This document shows, in pieces, positions 1 to 8,018 of a stretch of 64,000 nt of DNA. The position numbers and the translations under genes were made by a program. The stretch comes from Streptomyces sp. NRRL WC-3605 (GTDB taxonomy: Bacteria > Actinomycetota > Actinomycetes > Streptomycetales > Streptomycetaceae). Each line of letters opens with the position of its first letter. Position 1 is the stretch's first letter. Under the pieces are notes generated by a model, which worked only from the letters and a program-made list of their open reading frames with translations, ran no database searches and had not been told where the DNA came from. Where the stretch lies: contig NZ_LLZN01000045.1 of assembly GCF_001509795.1 (NCBI RefSeq), forward strand, positions 295,189-359,188, given 5' to 3'.

Positions 1-44
1 CACGCCGTGACTCCACGTAGTCGCCCGAACCGTACAGGGGTGGG

Positions 45-1859
45 ATGGGAACGCCTGAGACCCGCAGGACCCTGCCGGCCAAACGCTCGGTTCTGCTCGC
101 ACTTCGCCACTACGGACGGGTGCTCGTCCGCCTCAAGTGGCTGACGGCCCCGGCGATGCTGCTGACCTCTCTCGGCAACATCGGCATCAACTACATCGCT
201 CCGCTCATCGTGGCCAAGCTCGTCGGCGACATCGCCGGCGGCGGGCAGGTCACCCTCTCCTCGACCCTTCCGTACGTCCTCGGCTTCGTCGCCGTCCTGC
301 TGCTCGCCGAGACGCTGTGGCGCATCGCCCTGCACTGCCTGAACCGGCTGGACGCCCTCGGCATCGAGCAGCTGTACGTGCTCGGGATGGACGAACTGCT
401 CGCCCGGGACGCCGCGTTCTTCCACGACAACTTCGCCGGCTCGCTCACCAAGCGGGTGCTGAGCTTCGCGACCCGCTTCGAGCAGTTCGTCGACACGCTG
501 ACGTTCCAGATCATGGGCAGCCTCGTGCCGCTGCTCTTCGGGGTCGTGGTGCTGTGGCGGTACGAACCGCTGCTCGTCGTCGGCCTGCTGGTGATGATCT
601 CGGTGACGGCGGTCTGTGTGGTGCCGCTCATCCGGCGCCGCCAGGCCCTCGTCGACCAGCGCGAGGAGGCGATCGCGCGGGTGGCCGGCCATGTCGCCGA
701 CAGCCTCATGAACATGGACACCGTGCGCGCGTTCGCCGCCGAGGAGCGTGAGGCCGCCGAGCACCGCTCCCGCGTGGCGACGTCCCGCCGGCTGACGCTG
801 CGCTCCTGGGACTACGGCAATCTGCGCATCGACACCCTGGTCGCGCCGATGTCGGTCCTGACCAACGCGCTGGGTCTGCTGCTCGCGGTGACGCTGGGCG
901 GCGGCGGACACGGCGTGGAGGCGGTGGTGGTCGCGTTCACCTACTACAGCAACGCCACGCGGATCATGTTCGAGTTCAACCAGATCTACCGCCGGCTGGA
1001 GAACTCCATGACGGAGGCGGCCCAGTTCACGGAGCTGCTGCTGACCCCCGCGACCGTGCTCGACCCGCCCGCGCCGGAACCGGCGCCGACGGGCGCCCTG
1101 GACGTCCGCTTCGAGAAGGTCGCCTTCGCCCACCGCGGCGGCCGCCCGCTGTTCGACGGACTCGACCTGGAGGTGCCCGCGGGGTCCCGGGTCGGCCTGG
1201 TGGGCCGGTCGGGAGGCGGCAAGACCACGCTCACCCGGCTGCTGCTGCGGATGACGGACGTCGACAGCGGCCGCATCCTCGTCGGCGGCCTGGACATCGG
1301 CCGGATGCGCCAGGCCGACCTGCGGGACCTGATGGCCTACGTGCCCCAGGACCCGGCGATGTTCCACCGCAGTCTGCGCGACAACATCGCCTTCGCCCGG
1401 CCCGGCGCGAGCGACGCGGAGATCCGCCGCGCGGCCGAGGCGGCGCACGTCACCGAGTTCGCCGACGCGCTGCCGCACGGCTTCGACACCATGGTCGGCG
1501 AGCGCGGGATCAAGCTGTCCGGCGGTCAGCGCCAGCGGGTCGCCCTGGCCCGCGCGATCCTGCGGGACGCGCCGATCCTGCTGCTCGACGAGGCGACCAG
1601 CGCCCTGGACTCGGAGAGCGAGCTCCTCGTCCAGGAGGCGCTGTGGCGGCTCATGGAGGGGCGCACCGCGCTCGTGGTGGCCCACCGGCTGAGCACGGTC
1701 GCCGGCATGGACCGGCTGGTCGTCCTCGATCGCGGGCGGATCGTCGAACAGGGCTCCCACGACGAGCTGATCACGATGGACGGCACCTACGCGCGGCTCT
1801 GGCAGCACCAGTCGGGCGGTTTCCTCGACGACACGCCCGCGCGGGCCGAGTTCCCCTGA
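45..1859 (+). CDS. ABC exporter, fused permease and ATPase
   Basis: A 604-residue half-transporter: an N-terminal ABC exporter transmembrane domain (about residues 25-320, several hydrophobic helices) followed by one nucleotide-binding domain (about 350-585). Visible motifs are Walker A GRSGGGKTT, Q-loop YVPQD, signature LSGGQRQRV, Walker B ILLLDEATSALD and the H-loop histidine in VVAHRLS. It should homodimerise or pair with another half-transporter to export a lipid, peptide or drug; the substrate cannot be read from sequence. No partner half-transporter lies downstream, where the next gene is convergent, but a partner upstream of the window edge cannot be excluded. The ATG at 45 is preceded by GGGGTGGG, and only 44 bases precede it in the window. 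Confidence 0.92.
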   Translation: MGTPETRRTLPAKRSVLLALRHYGRVLVRLKWLTAPAMLLTSLGNIGINYIAPLIVAKLVGDIAGGGQVTLSSTLPYVLGFVAVLLLAETLWRIALHCLNRLDALGIEQLYVLGMDELLARDAAFFHDNFAGSLTKRVLSFATRFEQFVDTLTFQIMGSLVPLLFGVVVLWRYEPLLVVGLLVMISVTAVCVVPLIRRRQALVDQREEAIARVAGHVADSLMNMDTVRAFAAEEREAAEHRSRVATSRRLTLRSWDYGNLRIDTLVAPMSVLTNALGLLLAVTLGGGGHGVEAVVVAFTYYSNATRIMFEFNQIYRRLENSMTEAAQFTELLLTPATVLDPPAPEPAPTGALDVRFEKVAFAHRGGRPLFDGLDLEVPAGSRVGLVGRSGGGKTTLTRLLLRMTDVDSGRILVGGLDIGRMRQADLRDLMAYVPQDPAMFHRSLRDNIAFARPGASDAEIRRAAEAAHVTEFADALPHGFDTMVGERGIKLSGGQRQRVALARAILRDAPILLLDEATSALDSESELLVQEALWRLMEGRTALVVAHRLSTVAGMDRLVVLDRGRIVEQGSHDELITMDGTYARLWQHQSGGFLDDTPARAEFP

Positions 1860-1882
1860 ACCCGGCCCGCCCGTACGGCGGT

Positions 1883-3172
1883 TCAGCCGCGCGAGGCACG
1901 CCGGCGGCGCACCACCAGGACGGCGGCCGCGCCGGCGCCCACCGCGGCGGCAGCGGCACCGGCGATCGGCAGGGCCGAGCTGGAACCGGTACTGGCCAGG
2001 TCCCCCGAGACGCCGGTGTCCGCTCCGCCGGTCGCCGAACCGCCGGTGGAGGAGCCGCCGCCGGTGCCGCCCGTGCCGGACCCGCCGGTGGACGAGGAGC
2101 CGCCGGTGGAGCCGCTGCCGCCACCCGAGGAGGAGCCGCCACCGGACGACGAGCCGCCGCCGGTGGAGCCGCCCCCGGTCACCTGGAGGGTGATGGGCGC
2201 CTTGTCGTTGCCGTGCTCGGTGTCCCAGTCGCCGAGTTTGCCGACCAGGGCCACCGAGCCCTTGGCACCGTCGACGGCCTTGTCGATCCGCACCTTGAAG
2301 GTCCGCGCGTACTGCTCGTCCTCGTCGGCCCAGACCAGGTCGAAGGGGCACCGGTAGGTCCGGGCGGACACCTTCTCGCAGTTCGGATGCTTCGTCGCCG
2401 TGGTGCCGGCGGGCAGCTCGACCTCGACCTCGGCGAGCGGGACACCGTCCCGGTACACCTGCACCCAGGCGGGACCGGCGTTCCTGAACCCGACCTTGAG
2501 GTCGACGGTGTCCCCGACCCGGCCCTTCATCGCCTGGTCCAGGGCCTGGAAGTCCGCGGTGTTCGCCGCCGTCACGGACGTCCGCCGGAAGTGCGCGTCC
2601 TCCGCGACGGGCGTACCGGGCTCCTGCGCCGGCACGTCCGGCTGCTCGACGAGCTTCAGGGCCGGGCCCGTCCCCGGCACGGGGCCAGAGGTGGCCTCGT
2701 CCCCGGGGTAGGCCTCGTAGTCGGTGACGGAGACGTCGAGGCGCTCGTACAGCGCCCGGTCCATGGCGCCGATCTTCAGGCCGCCCTCGGGTGCGTAGGC
2801 GACACCGGGCTTCACCTGCTGATCGAACTCGCACAGCGCCATGGCGCCGGTCGGGATCTCGTCGTAGCCCCAGGTCTTGAAGGCACGGCAGTTGGAGGGC
2901 ACGTCGCTCAGGGACAGTCCATGGCTGACGGTGTACGTCATCCACACCTTGTCGAGCGCCTCGGTACCCGTGTACCAGAAGCGGCCGGGCACCGTGAACG
3001 TGCCGCCCGGCCGCACCCCGTCGACCGGGGCGATCTTCTCCAGGACCAGTCCGGGGGCGGGGGCGGGGTCGTCCGCGGCGGCGGGTGCCGCGCACACGGC
3101 CAGCAGGGCGACGGCACCCGCCGCGCCGGCGGTCCTGCGGCGCACACGAAGCCCGAGGGCGGTGGTGAACAT
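1883..3172 (-). CDS. LAxTG-type sortase-anchored secreted protein
   Basis: A 429-residue protein with an Arg-rich N-terminus, a hydrophobic signal segment ending near AAPAAADD, an extracellular region with several cysteines, a long Gly/Ser/Thr-rich spacer (about residues 325-390), then LASTG, a hydrophobic Ala/Val helix and an RRRR tail. This is the cell-wall sorting architecture; LAxTG is the motif used by class E sortases of high-GC Gram-positives. The ectodomain has no family I can name; two beta-sandwich-like segments (about 40-180 and 200-310) look adhesin- or COG1470-like. The ATG has AGAGGACC upstream. It is monocistronic and convergent with the ABC exporter, 23 bases away. No sortase gene is in the window. 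Confidence 0.85.
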   Translation of the reverse strand: MFTTALGLRVRRRTAGAAGAVALLAVCAAPAAADDPAPAPGLVLEKIAPVDGVRPGGTFTVPGRFWYTGTEALDKVWMTYTVSHGLSLSDVPSNCRAFKTWGYDEIPTGAMALCEFDQQVKPGVAYAPEGGLKIGAMDRALYERLDVSVTDYEAYPGDEATSGPVPGTGPALKLVEQPDVPAQEPGTPVAEDAHFRRTSVTAANTADFQALDQAMKGRVGDTVDLKVGFRNAGPAWVQVYRDGVPLAEVEVELPAGTTATKHPNCEKVSARTYRCPFDLVWADEDEQYARTFKVRIDKAVDGAKGSVALVGKLGDWDTEHGNDKAPITLQVTGGGSTGGGSSSGGGSSSGGGSGSTGGSSSTGGSGTGGTGGGSSTGGSATGGADTGVSGDLASTGSSSALPIAGAAAAAVGAGAAAVLVVRRRRASRG

Positions 3173-3277
3173 GAGGTCCTCTGATCGAACTCGGTTACGG
3201 AGGGGTGAACCGCGGGGGAACGCGGGTTCACAGCCAAGACGTCCGAGAGGACCGAAGGGTTGTACGACGGAGCCCGC

Positions 3278-4957
3278 TCACCCGGAGCAGCAGGCGTCCG
3301 CGCCGCCCGCGTCTCCCTTCTCGAGCCGGCAGTAGCAGGACGCCTCCACAGGGACGTCGGCGAGGGCGGCGGCGAGCCGCAGCTGCCGGGCCACCATGTG
3401 CGCCTCACCGGTCCGGCCGAGGCGCACCAGGCACTCGTGCAGGCCGTGCAGGGACCAGACGTTGTTCGGGTGCCGGCACGGGCGCGGCAGCGTGTCGTCG
3501 AGGCCCAGGTCGGCCCGGTAGACCGCCTCGGCCTCGGCGACCCGGCCCTGTTCGAGGAGGAGGGCGCCGTAGGCGTGCCGGGTGGGCTGCATCCAGCCCC
3601 AGGGTTCGTCGTAGGGCAGGTTGTCGTCCAGTTCGATGGAGCGTTCCAGCGCGGCGAACGCGGCGTCGTACGCGCCCTTGCGGTACTCCAGCTCGCCGTC
3701 GAGCATCGCCCCGGCGATCTCGAGGATGTCGGCGCAGGTGTTGTTGAAGAGCATGCGGGTGCCGGGCACCCGGGCGACCGCCTCGTGGAAGAGCCTCCGC
3801 TCCTCCTCCGCCTCCCGTACGCGGTGCGTCGAGGAGAGGGCGACACCGCGCGCGTAGTGGGTCATCGCCGTGGTGACGCAGTACAGCTCGGGGTCGGCGG
3901 GCAGCGGCAGGGCGAGGATGTCGTCCCAGCGGCCGAAGCGGATCAGGGCGTGGACGCGCATGGCGAGGAAGCCCTCGAGCCAGTCGGCCATCGGCGGGCT
4001 CTGCACCCTCAGCAGATCCTCGGGGACGGACGCCTCGAGCCGTGCCACGGTGTCCAGCGCCACCTCGCTCTGCCCGAGGAACAGCGCCCCGTAGATCTTG
4101 AAGTGGTAGTTGTGCGAGCGGTACAGGGTGTAGAAGTTCATCGATCCCGCCCGCGCGCGGTACTTCTCGTCGGCCGCGATCGCCGCCGTGTTGTCCGAGA
4201 CCACGCGCCGGTAGTCGCCGCACAGCACCTCCAGATGGGAGGGCATGTGCAGCAGGTGCCCGGCGTCGGGCACCAGGTCGCGCAGCCGGTCGGCGACGGT
4301 CAGGGCCAGCTCGGGTGTCGGGGACATCTCCATGAGGTGGATGTACATGTGCACCAGGCCGGGGTGGTCGCGGCCCCGCGGGTCGGCGAGCGCCCGCTCC
4401 AGGACCTCCCTGGCCTCCGAAGTGCGCGCGCCCTCGGCCGGCTCACCCGTCCTGAGGTCCCACAGCTGCCAGGGCGTGAGGTTCATCAGGGCGTCGGCGT
4501 AGAGCGTGGCGACGTCCAGGTCGTCGGGGGCGAGTTCGTGGACGGCGCGCATCCGGTCGGCGTAGGGGGCGTTCCAGACGGAGCAGTCCGGCACGGCCCG
4601 GCTCTGCGGGTAGCGGGCGCGCAGCGCGGAGATCAGGGCCTGTTCGACCGGTGTGGCCGTCGCGGCCTTCTCGTGGGCGCGTTCCACGGCGGCGTGGGTG
4701 CGCTCGACGGTGCCGGCGAGATCCTTGTCGTCGAAGGCCTCCCAGGGCTTGTTGTAGTTCGGGCCGAGAGCGTAGGCGATCCCCCAGTACGCCATGGCGC
4801 AGTCGGGGTCGGCCTCGGCGGCGGCCTCGAAGCAGGCGACGGCCTCCTCGTGGTGGAAGGCGTACGTCCAGTTCAGGCCGCGGTCGAACCACAGCTGGGC
4901 CTGTGCGGAGGACGTCGTCACGGGACGGGTGTGGGTGCCGAGGTCGTAGTACTCCAT
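3278..4957 (-). CDS. Tetratricopeptide repeat protein with Cys-rich tail
   Basis: A 559-residue protein starting MEYYDLGTHTRPV. I start it at the ATG at 4957 because CCAGGAG lies just upstream; an in-frame codon 26 residues earlier has no such site. The sequence is made of helical TPR-like repeats, clearest at the N-terminus (FDRGLNWTYAFHHEEAV followed by PDCAMAYWGIAYALGPNYN) and again in the C-terminal third. It resembles the family of predicted actinobacterial TPR proteins with conserved Trp/Tyr/His residues near the N-terminus; biochemical function is unknown. The last 20 residues contain four cysteines (CYC and CC), a possible metal or disulfide site. It is monocistronic and divergent from the SpoIIE-type phosphatase gene. 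Confidence 0.85.
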   Translation of the reverse strand: MEYYDLGTHTRPVTTSSAQAQLWFDRGLNWTYAFHHEEAVACFEAAAEADPDCAMAYWGIAYALGPNYNKPWEAFDDKDLAGTVERTHAAVERAHEKAATATPVEQALISALRARYPQSRAVPDCSVWNAPYADRMRAVHELAPDDLDVATLYADALMNLTPWQLWDLRTGEPAEGARTSEAREVLERALADPRGRDHPGLVHMYIHLMEMSPTPELALTVADRLRDLVPDAGHLLHMPSHLEVLCGDYRRVVSDNTAAIAADEKYRARAGSMNFYTLYRSHNYHFKIYGALFLGQSEVALDTVARLEASVPEDLLRVQSPPMADWLEGFLAMRVHALIRFGRWDDILALPLPADPELYCVTTAMTHYARGVALSSTHRVREAEEERRLFHEAVARVPGTRMLFNNTCADILEIAGAMLDGELEYRKGAYDAAFAALERSIELDDNLPYDEPWGWMQPTRHAYGALLLEQGRVAEAEAVYRADLGLDDTLPRPCRHPNNVWSLHGLHECLVRLGRTGEAHMVARQLRLAAALADVPVEASCYCRLEKGDAGGADACCSG

Positions 4958-5447
4958 CGTCGTCTCCTGGCTGTGCGGGGCCGCCACCGTGATGCCGCCG
5001 GGGCCCGGTGGCGGGGCCGGGTGTCGCACCGACAACGGGCGGGGGGCCGCTCCGGTGGCGGCCGGTGCCCGGTCGCGTGGGTGCCGGCGCGCATACGGCG
5101 TACGGCCGACGGCGGGCGCGGCCGCTCCCCCGCCGTCGGTCCCCCCTTCCGCTGATGTGCCCGGCCGGCTGGCGCGTCACGCGCGAGGCCCGAGACCCGC
5201 GGAGCGGCCGGGCGGACGAAACGACGGACCGGCGGACCGGCCGGACCGGCGGACCGGCCGGACCGGCGGCCGGATCGTGGCCGGGGCGCTTGGCCGCGCC
5301 CGCTCCGGGTACTCGCCCCGCGCATGTGACGTCTCGCGATCCATACGGCCGCCGTGGCCCGGCGCTGCCGCCCAGGTGCGGACGCGGTGCGTCCTGGCGC
5401 ATTCTTGCTGTGTCGCACGCGCGATGCGTACGGACGAGGTAGGACCG
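4958..5447. other. 490-base divergent intergenic region with tandem GC repeat
   Basis: This gap separates the TPR gene and the phosphatase gene, which are transcribed away from each other, so both promoters should lie here. The only obvious structure is the tandem repeat at 5226-5267. Open frames across the region are shadows without ribosome binding sites. I cannot identify a clear -35/-10 pair. Confidence 0.5.
5226..5267. repeat. 17-bp tandem repeat, 2.5 copies
   Basis: The unit GGACCGGCGGACCGGCC occurs at 5226-5242 and 5243-5259, followed by a partial copy to 5267. Each unit itself contains two GGACCGG modules, so this is a nested minisatellite. It lies about 180-220 bases upstream of the phosphatase start. 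Confidence 0.85.
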
Positions 5448-7976
5448 ATGACTGGGAGCGCCGAGAGCGCAGAGCGGAGGTCCGGCAGGCTGGCGGCACT
5501 GCTGATCGACGTCACGGCACGAGCGATCAGCGCGTCCGGCGGCCATGCGGCCGGGGTCTATCTGCGGTCCCGCACGCCCGGGCTGCTGCGCCTCGCCGTA
5601 CTGGAGGGGCTGCCGGGTCCCCTGTTCCGGCCGTGGTGGCGGGTGCACGCCGACCGGCCCTTCCCGGTGGCCGACTCCTTCCGGCTCGGCGTCGAGGTGG
5701 CCCTGCCGAACGCGACCGAGACGATGCGGCGCTACCCCCAGTTCGCGGCTGCCCTGCCGTTCCAGTTCGGCTCCCTGTCCCTGCCGGTGACCGGGTCGTC
5801 GACGGTCTTCGGCGTCCTGACGGTGCTGCGGCCCTCGACGACGGACGCCACGGAACTGATGCCGGTGCGTGAACGCCTGGGACGGCTGGCCGAGGAGCTG
5901 GGTGCGGCGCTGGAGACGCTGGACGGCCAGGTCTCGGACACGGTCGCCTGGGACGGCGGCCCGCTGTGCGTGCGCCCGCCGGCGAGCCGTCAGCCCTCCG
6001 GGCACGTCGGGCGCTTCGGCTGGCGGCCGGAGACCGGTGAGGTCACGGCGGACGCGTGGCTGAACGGCGTGCTGGGCGTGGCGCCCGAGGACGAGCCGGT
6101 CACCGTCGAGTCGTTCGCGGCGGCCGTCGCCCCCGCCGACGCCGAGCGGGTCCTGGCGGTGCTGCGCGAGGCCGCCGGAGGGCGGTCGCCCGCGCTGCCG
6201 CTGTACGTCCGTGCCCCGCAGGGCGGGCCCCGGCTGGTCGAGGTGTGGGGTCCGCACACGGACGTGTCGGGCTCCACCGTGCCGCCGGCGGTCCGGGGCG
6301 TCGTCCTCGACCCGGGGCCGGACTCGGTGGCGGGCGCGGCCGCCGACCTGCTGCCGGACGGTGTGCTGTGCCTGGACCGGCTCGGGCACGTCGTCTACGC
6401 CAACCCGCACGCGGCGCGGCTGCTGCGCCGACCGCGCACCGAGCTGCTGGGGCGCACGCTGTGGGAGGGCGTGCCCTGGCTGAACCAGCCGACCCTGGAG
6501 GACCATCTGCGCGGTGCGCTGCTGTCCCCGGACCCGGTGCACTTCCATGTCCGAAGACCGTCCGGACAGGGGCGCGAGCGTCCCCCGCACCCGTTCTCGG
6601 GCGACTGGCTCGCCCTGTCCGTCTATCCCGGCGCCGACTTCCTGACCTGCACGGTCCGGCTCGGGCATCGGGTCGCGGACGCCCCGTCGGGTCCCCCGGA
6701 CGCACCGGCCGGCCCCCAGCCACCCGAGACCGGTTCCCTCTCCCCGCTGTACCGCCCGATCATCCTCGCCATCGCCCTGACCGAGGCCGTCACCGCCCGG
6801 CAGGTGTCCGCCGTGGTGATGCGGGAACTGCTGCCCGCGTTCGGCGGCAACCGGCTGGCCATCTACCTGCTGCAGGAGCGGCATCTGTACCTGGCGTGGG
6901 AGACCGGCTTCCCCAAGGGGTTCCTCGCGCCGTTCGAGGGGGTCGGGATGGACGAGCGGCTGCCCGGCGTGGAGACGCTGACCAGCGGGCGTCCTCTCTT
7001 CTTCGACTCGATGCAGCAGCTCGCCGACGCCTATCCGGGGATCGCCATGGACGCGCGGGAGGGCGCCCGCGCGTTCCTGCCGCTGATCGCCTCCGGGCGC
7101 CCGGTCGGCTCCTGCATCCTGGGCTTCGACCGGCCGCGCAGTTTCAGCAACGAGGAACGCACCGTCCTGACCGCCCTGGCCGGGCTGATCGCGCACGCCA
7201 TGGAGAAGGCGCAGCGCTACGAGAGCGAGGCGGCCCTCGCCCGGGGCCTGCAGCAGGCCCTGCTGCCCCGGCGGCTGTCGCAGCACCCGCTGGTGGAGAC
7301 GACCGGCCGCTATCTGCCCGGCACCCAGGGCATGGAGGTGGGCGGCGACTGGTACGACGTCGTGGCCGCCGGGGACGGAATGGCGCTGGTCATCGGCGAC
7401 GTGCAGGGGCACGGCGTGCAGGCGGCCGCGACGATGGGCCAGCTGCGCAGCGCCGTCCGCGCCTTCGCGCTCGGCGACCGGCCGCCCGACGAGGTCATGA
7501 GCGGCACCAACCACCTGCTCATCGACCTCGACGCCGGGCTGTTCGCCAGCTGCTGCTACATCCGGCTCGACCCGGCGACCGGGCGGGCGCACGCGGCGGT
7601 GGCCGGCCATCCGCGGCCGCTGCTGCGCGGTCCCGACGGCCGTACGCAGGTGCTCGACCTGCCCGGCGGGGTGGTCCTGGGCGTGGATCCGCAGGCCCGG
7701 TACCCGGTGACCGAGCTGCGCGTCGAGCCGGGGGCGGTGCTCGCGCTGTACACCGACGGGCTCGTGGAGCGGCCCGGTACCGACATCGACGTGGGGATCA
7801 GCGCGCTGCGGGTGGCGCTGGCCCGGGCCGGCGCGCCGGGCGGACGTCCGGGCGGCCGCTCGCTGTCGTCCATGGCCGACCGGCTCACGGCGGCGGCCCG
7901 GCACATGGCGGACCGTCCCGACGACATCGCCCTGCTGCTCGCGACCCGGCGTTCCACGCCGCTGCGGCCGATGTAG
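5448..7976 (+). CDS. GAF/PAS sensor SpoIIE-type PP2C phosphatase
   Basis: An 842-residue protein. An N-terminal GAF-like domain (about 10-155) is followed by two PAS-like regions (about 190-410; the second is clear, with DGVLCLDRLGHVVYANPHAARLL), a GAF domain (about 440-600) and a C-terminal SpoIIE/RsbU phosphatase domain (about 615-830). The metal-binding motifs are intact: GGDWYDV, GDVQGHG, YTDGLVE and DDIALL. These enzymes dephosphorylate anti-anti-sigma factors in partner-switching pathways in response to signals sensed by PAS/GAF. I chose the ATG at 5448 because GAGGTAGGA precedes it; an ATG at 5424 is in frame. No transmembrane segment is visible. It is followed 42 bases later by a second SpoIIE protein, which adds a kinase-like domain. 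Confidence 0.9.
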   Translation: MTGSAESAERRSGRLAALLIDVTARAISASGGHAAGVYLRSRTPGLLRLAVLEGLPGPLFRPWWRVHADRPFPVADSFRLGVEVALPNATETMRRYPQFAAALPFQFGSLSLPVTGSSTVFGVLTVLRPSTTDATELMPVRERLGRLAEELGAALETLDGQVSDTVAWDGGPLCVRPPASRQPSGHVGRFGWRPETGEVTADAWLNGVLGVAPEDEPVTVESFAAAVAPADAERVLAVLREAAGGRSPALPLYVRAPQGGPRLVEVWGPHTDVSGSTVPPAVRGVVLDPGPDSVAGAAADLLPDGVLCLDRLGHVVYANPHAARLLRRPRTELLGRTLWEGVPWLNQPTLEDHLRGALLSPDPVHFHVRRPSGQGRERPPHPFSGDWLALSVYPGADFLTCTVRLGHRVADAPSGPPDAPAGPQPPETGSLSPLYRPIILAIALTEAVTARQVSAVVMRELLPAFGGNRLAIYLLQERHLYLAWETGFPKGFLAPFEGVGMDERLPGVETLTSGRPLFFDSMQQLADAYPGIAMDAREGARAFLPLIASGRPVGSCILGFDRPRSFSNEERTVLTALAGLIAHAMEKAQRYESEAALARGLQQALLPRRLSQHPLVETTGRYLPGTQGMEVGGDWYDVVAAGDGMALVIGDVQGHGVQAAATMGQLRSAVRAFALGDRPPDEVMSGTNHLLIDLDAGLFASCCYIRLDPATGRAHAAVAGHPRPLLRGPDGRTQVLDLPGGVVLGVDPQARYPVTELRVEPGAVLALYTDGLVERPGTDIDVGISALRVALARAGAPGGRPGGRSLSSMADRLTAAARHMADRPDDIALLLATRRSTPLRPM

Positions 7977-8018
7977 GGGGGTCTCGCCTCCGGGGGCGCG
8001 GCAGTGTAGACATGGCAC

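Noticed and set aside
2016..2357. Plus-strand Pro/Glu-rich frame opposite the sortase-anchored protein
   Set aside because: It is the antisense shadow of the Gly/Ser-rich spacer, caused by GC-biased codons.
4443..8018. 1191-codon open frame on the minus strand
   Set aside because: It is a GC-driven shadow antisense to the phosphatase gene, with His/Arg/Gly-rich composition and no domains.
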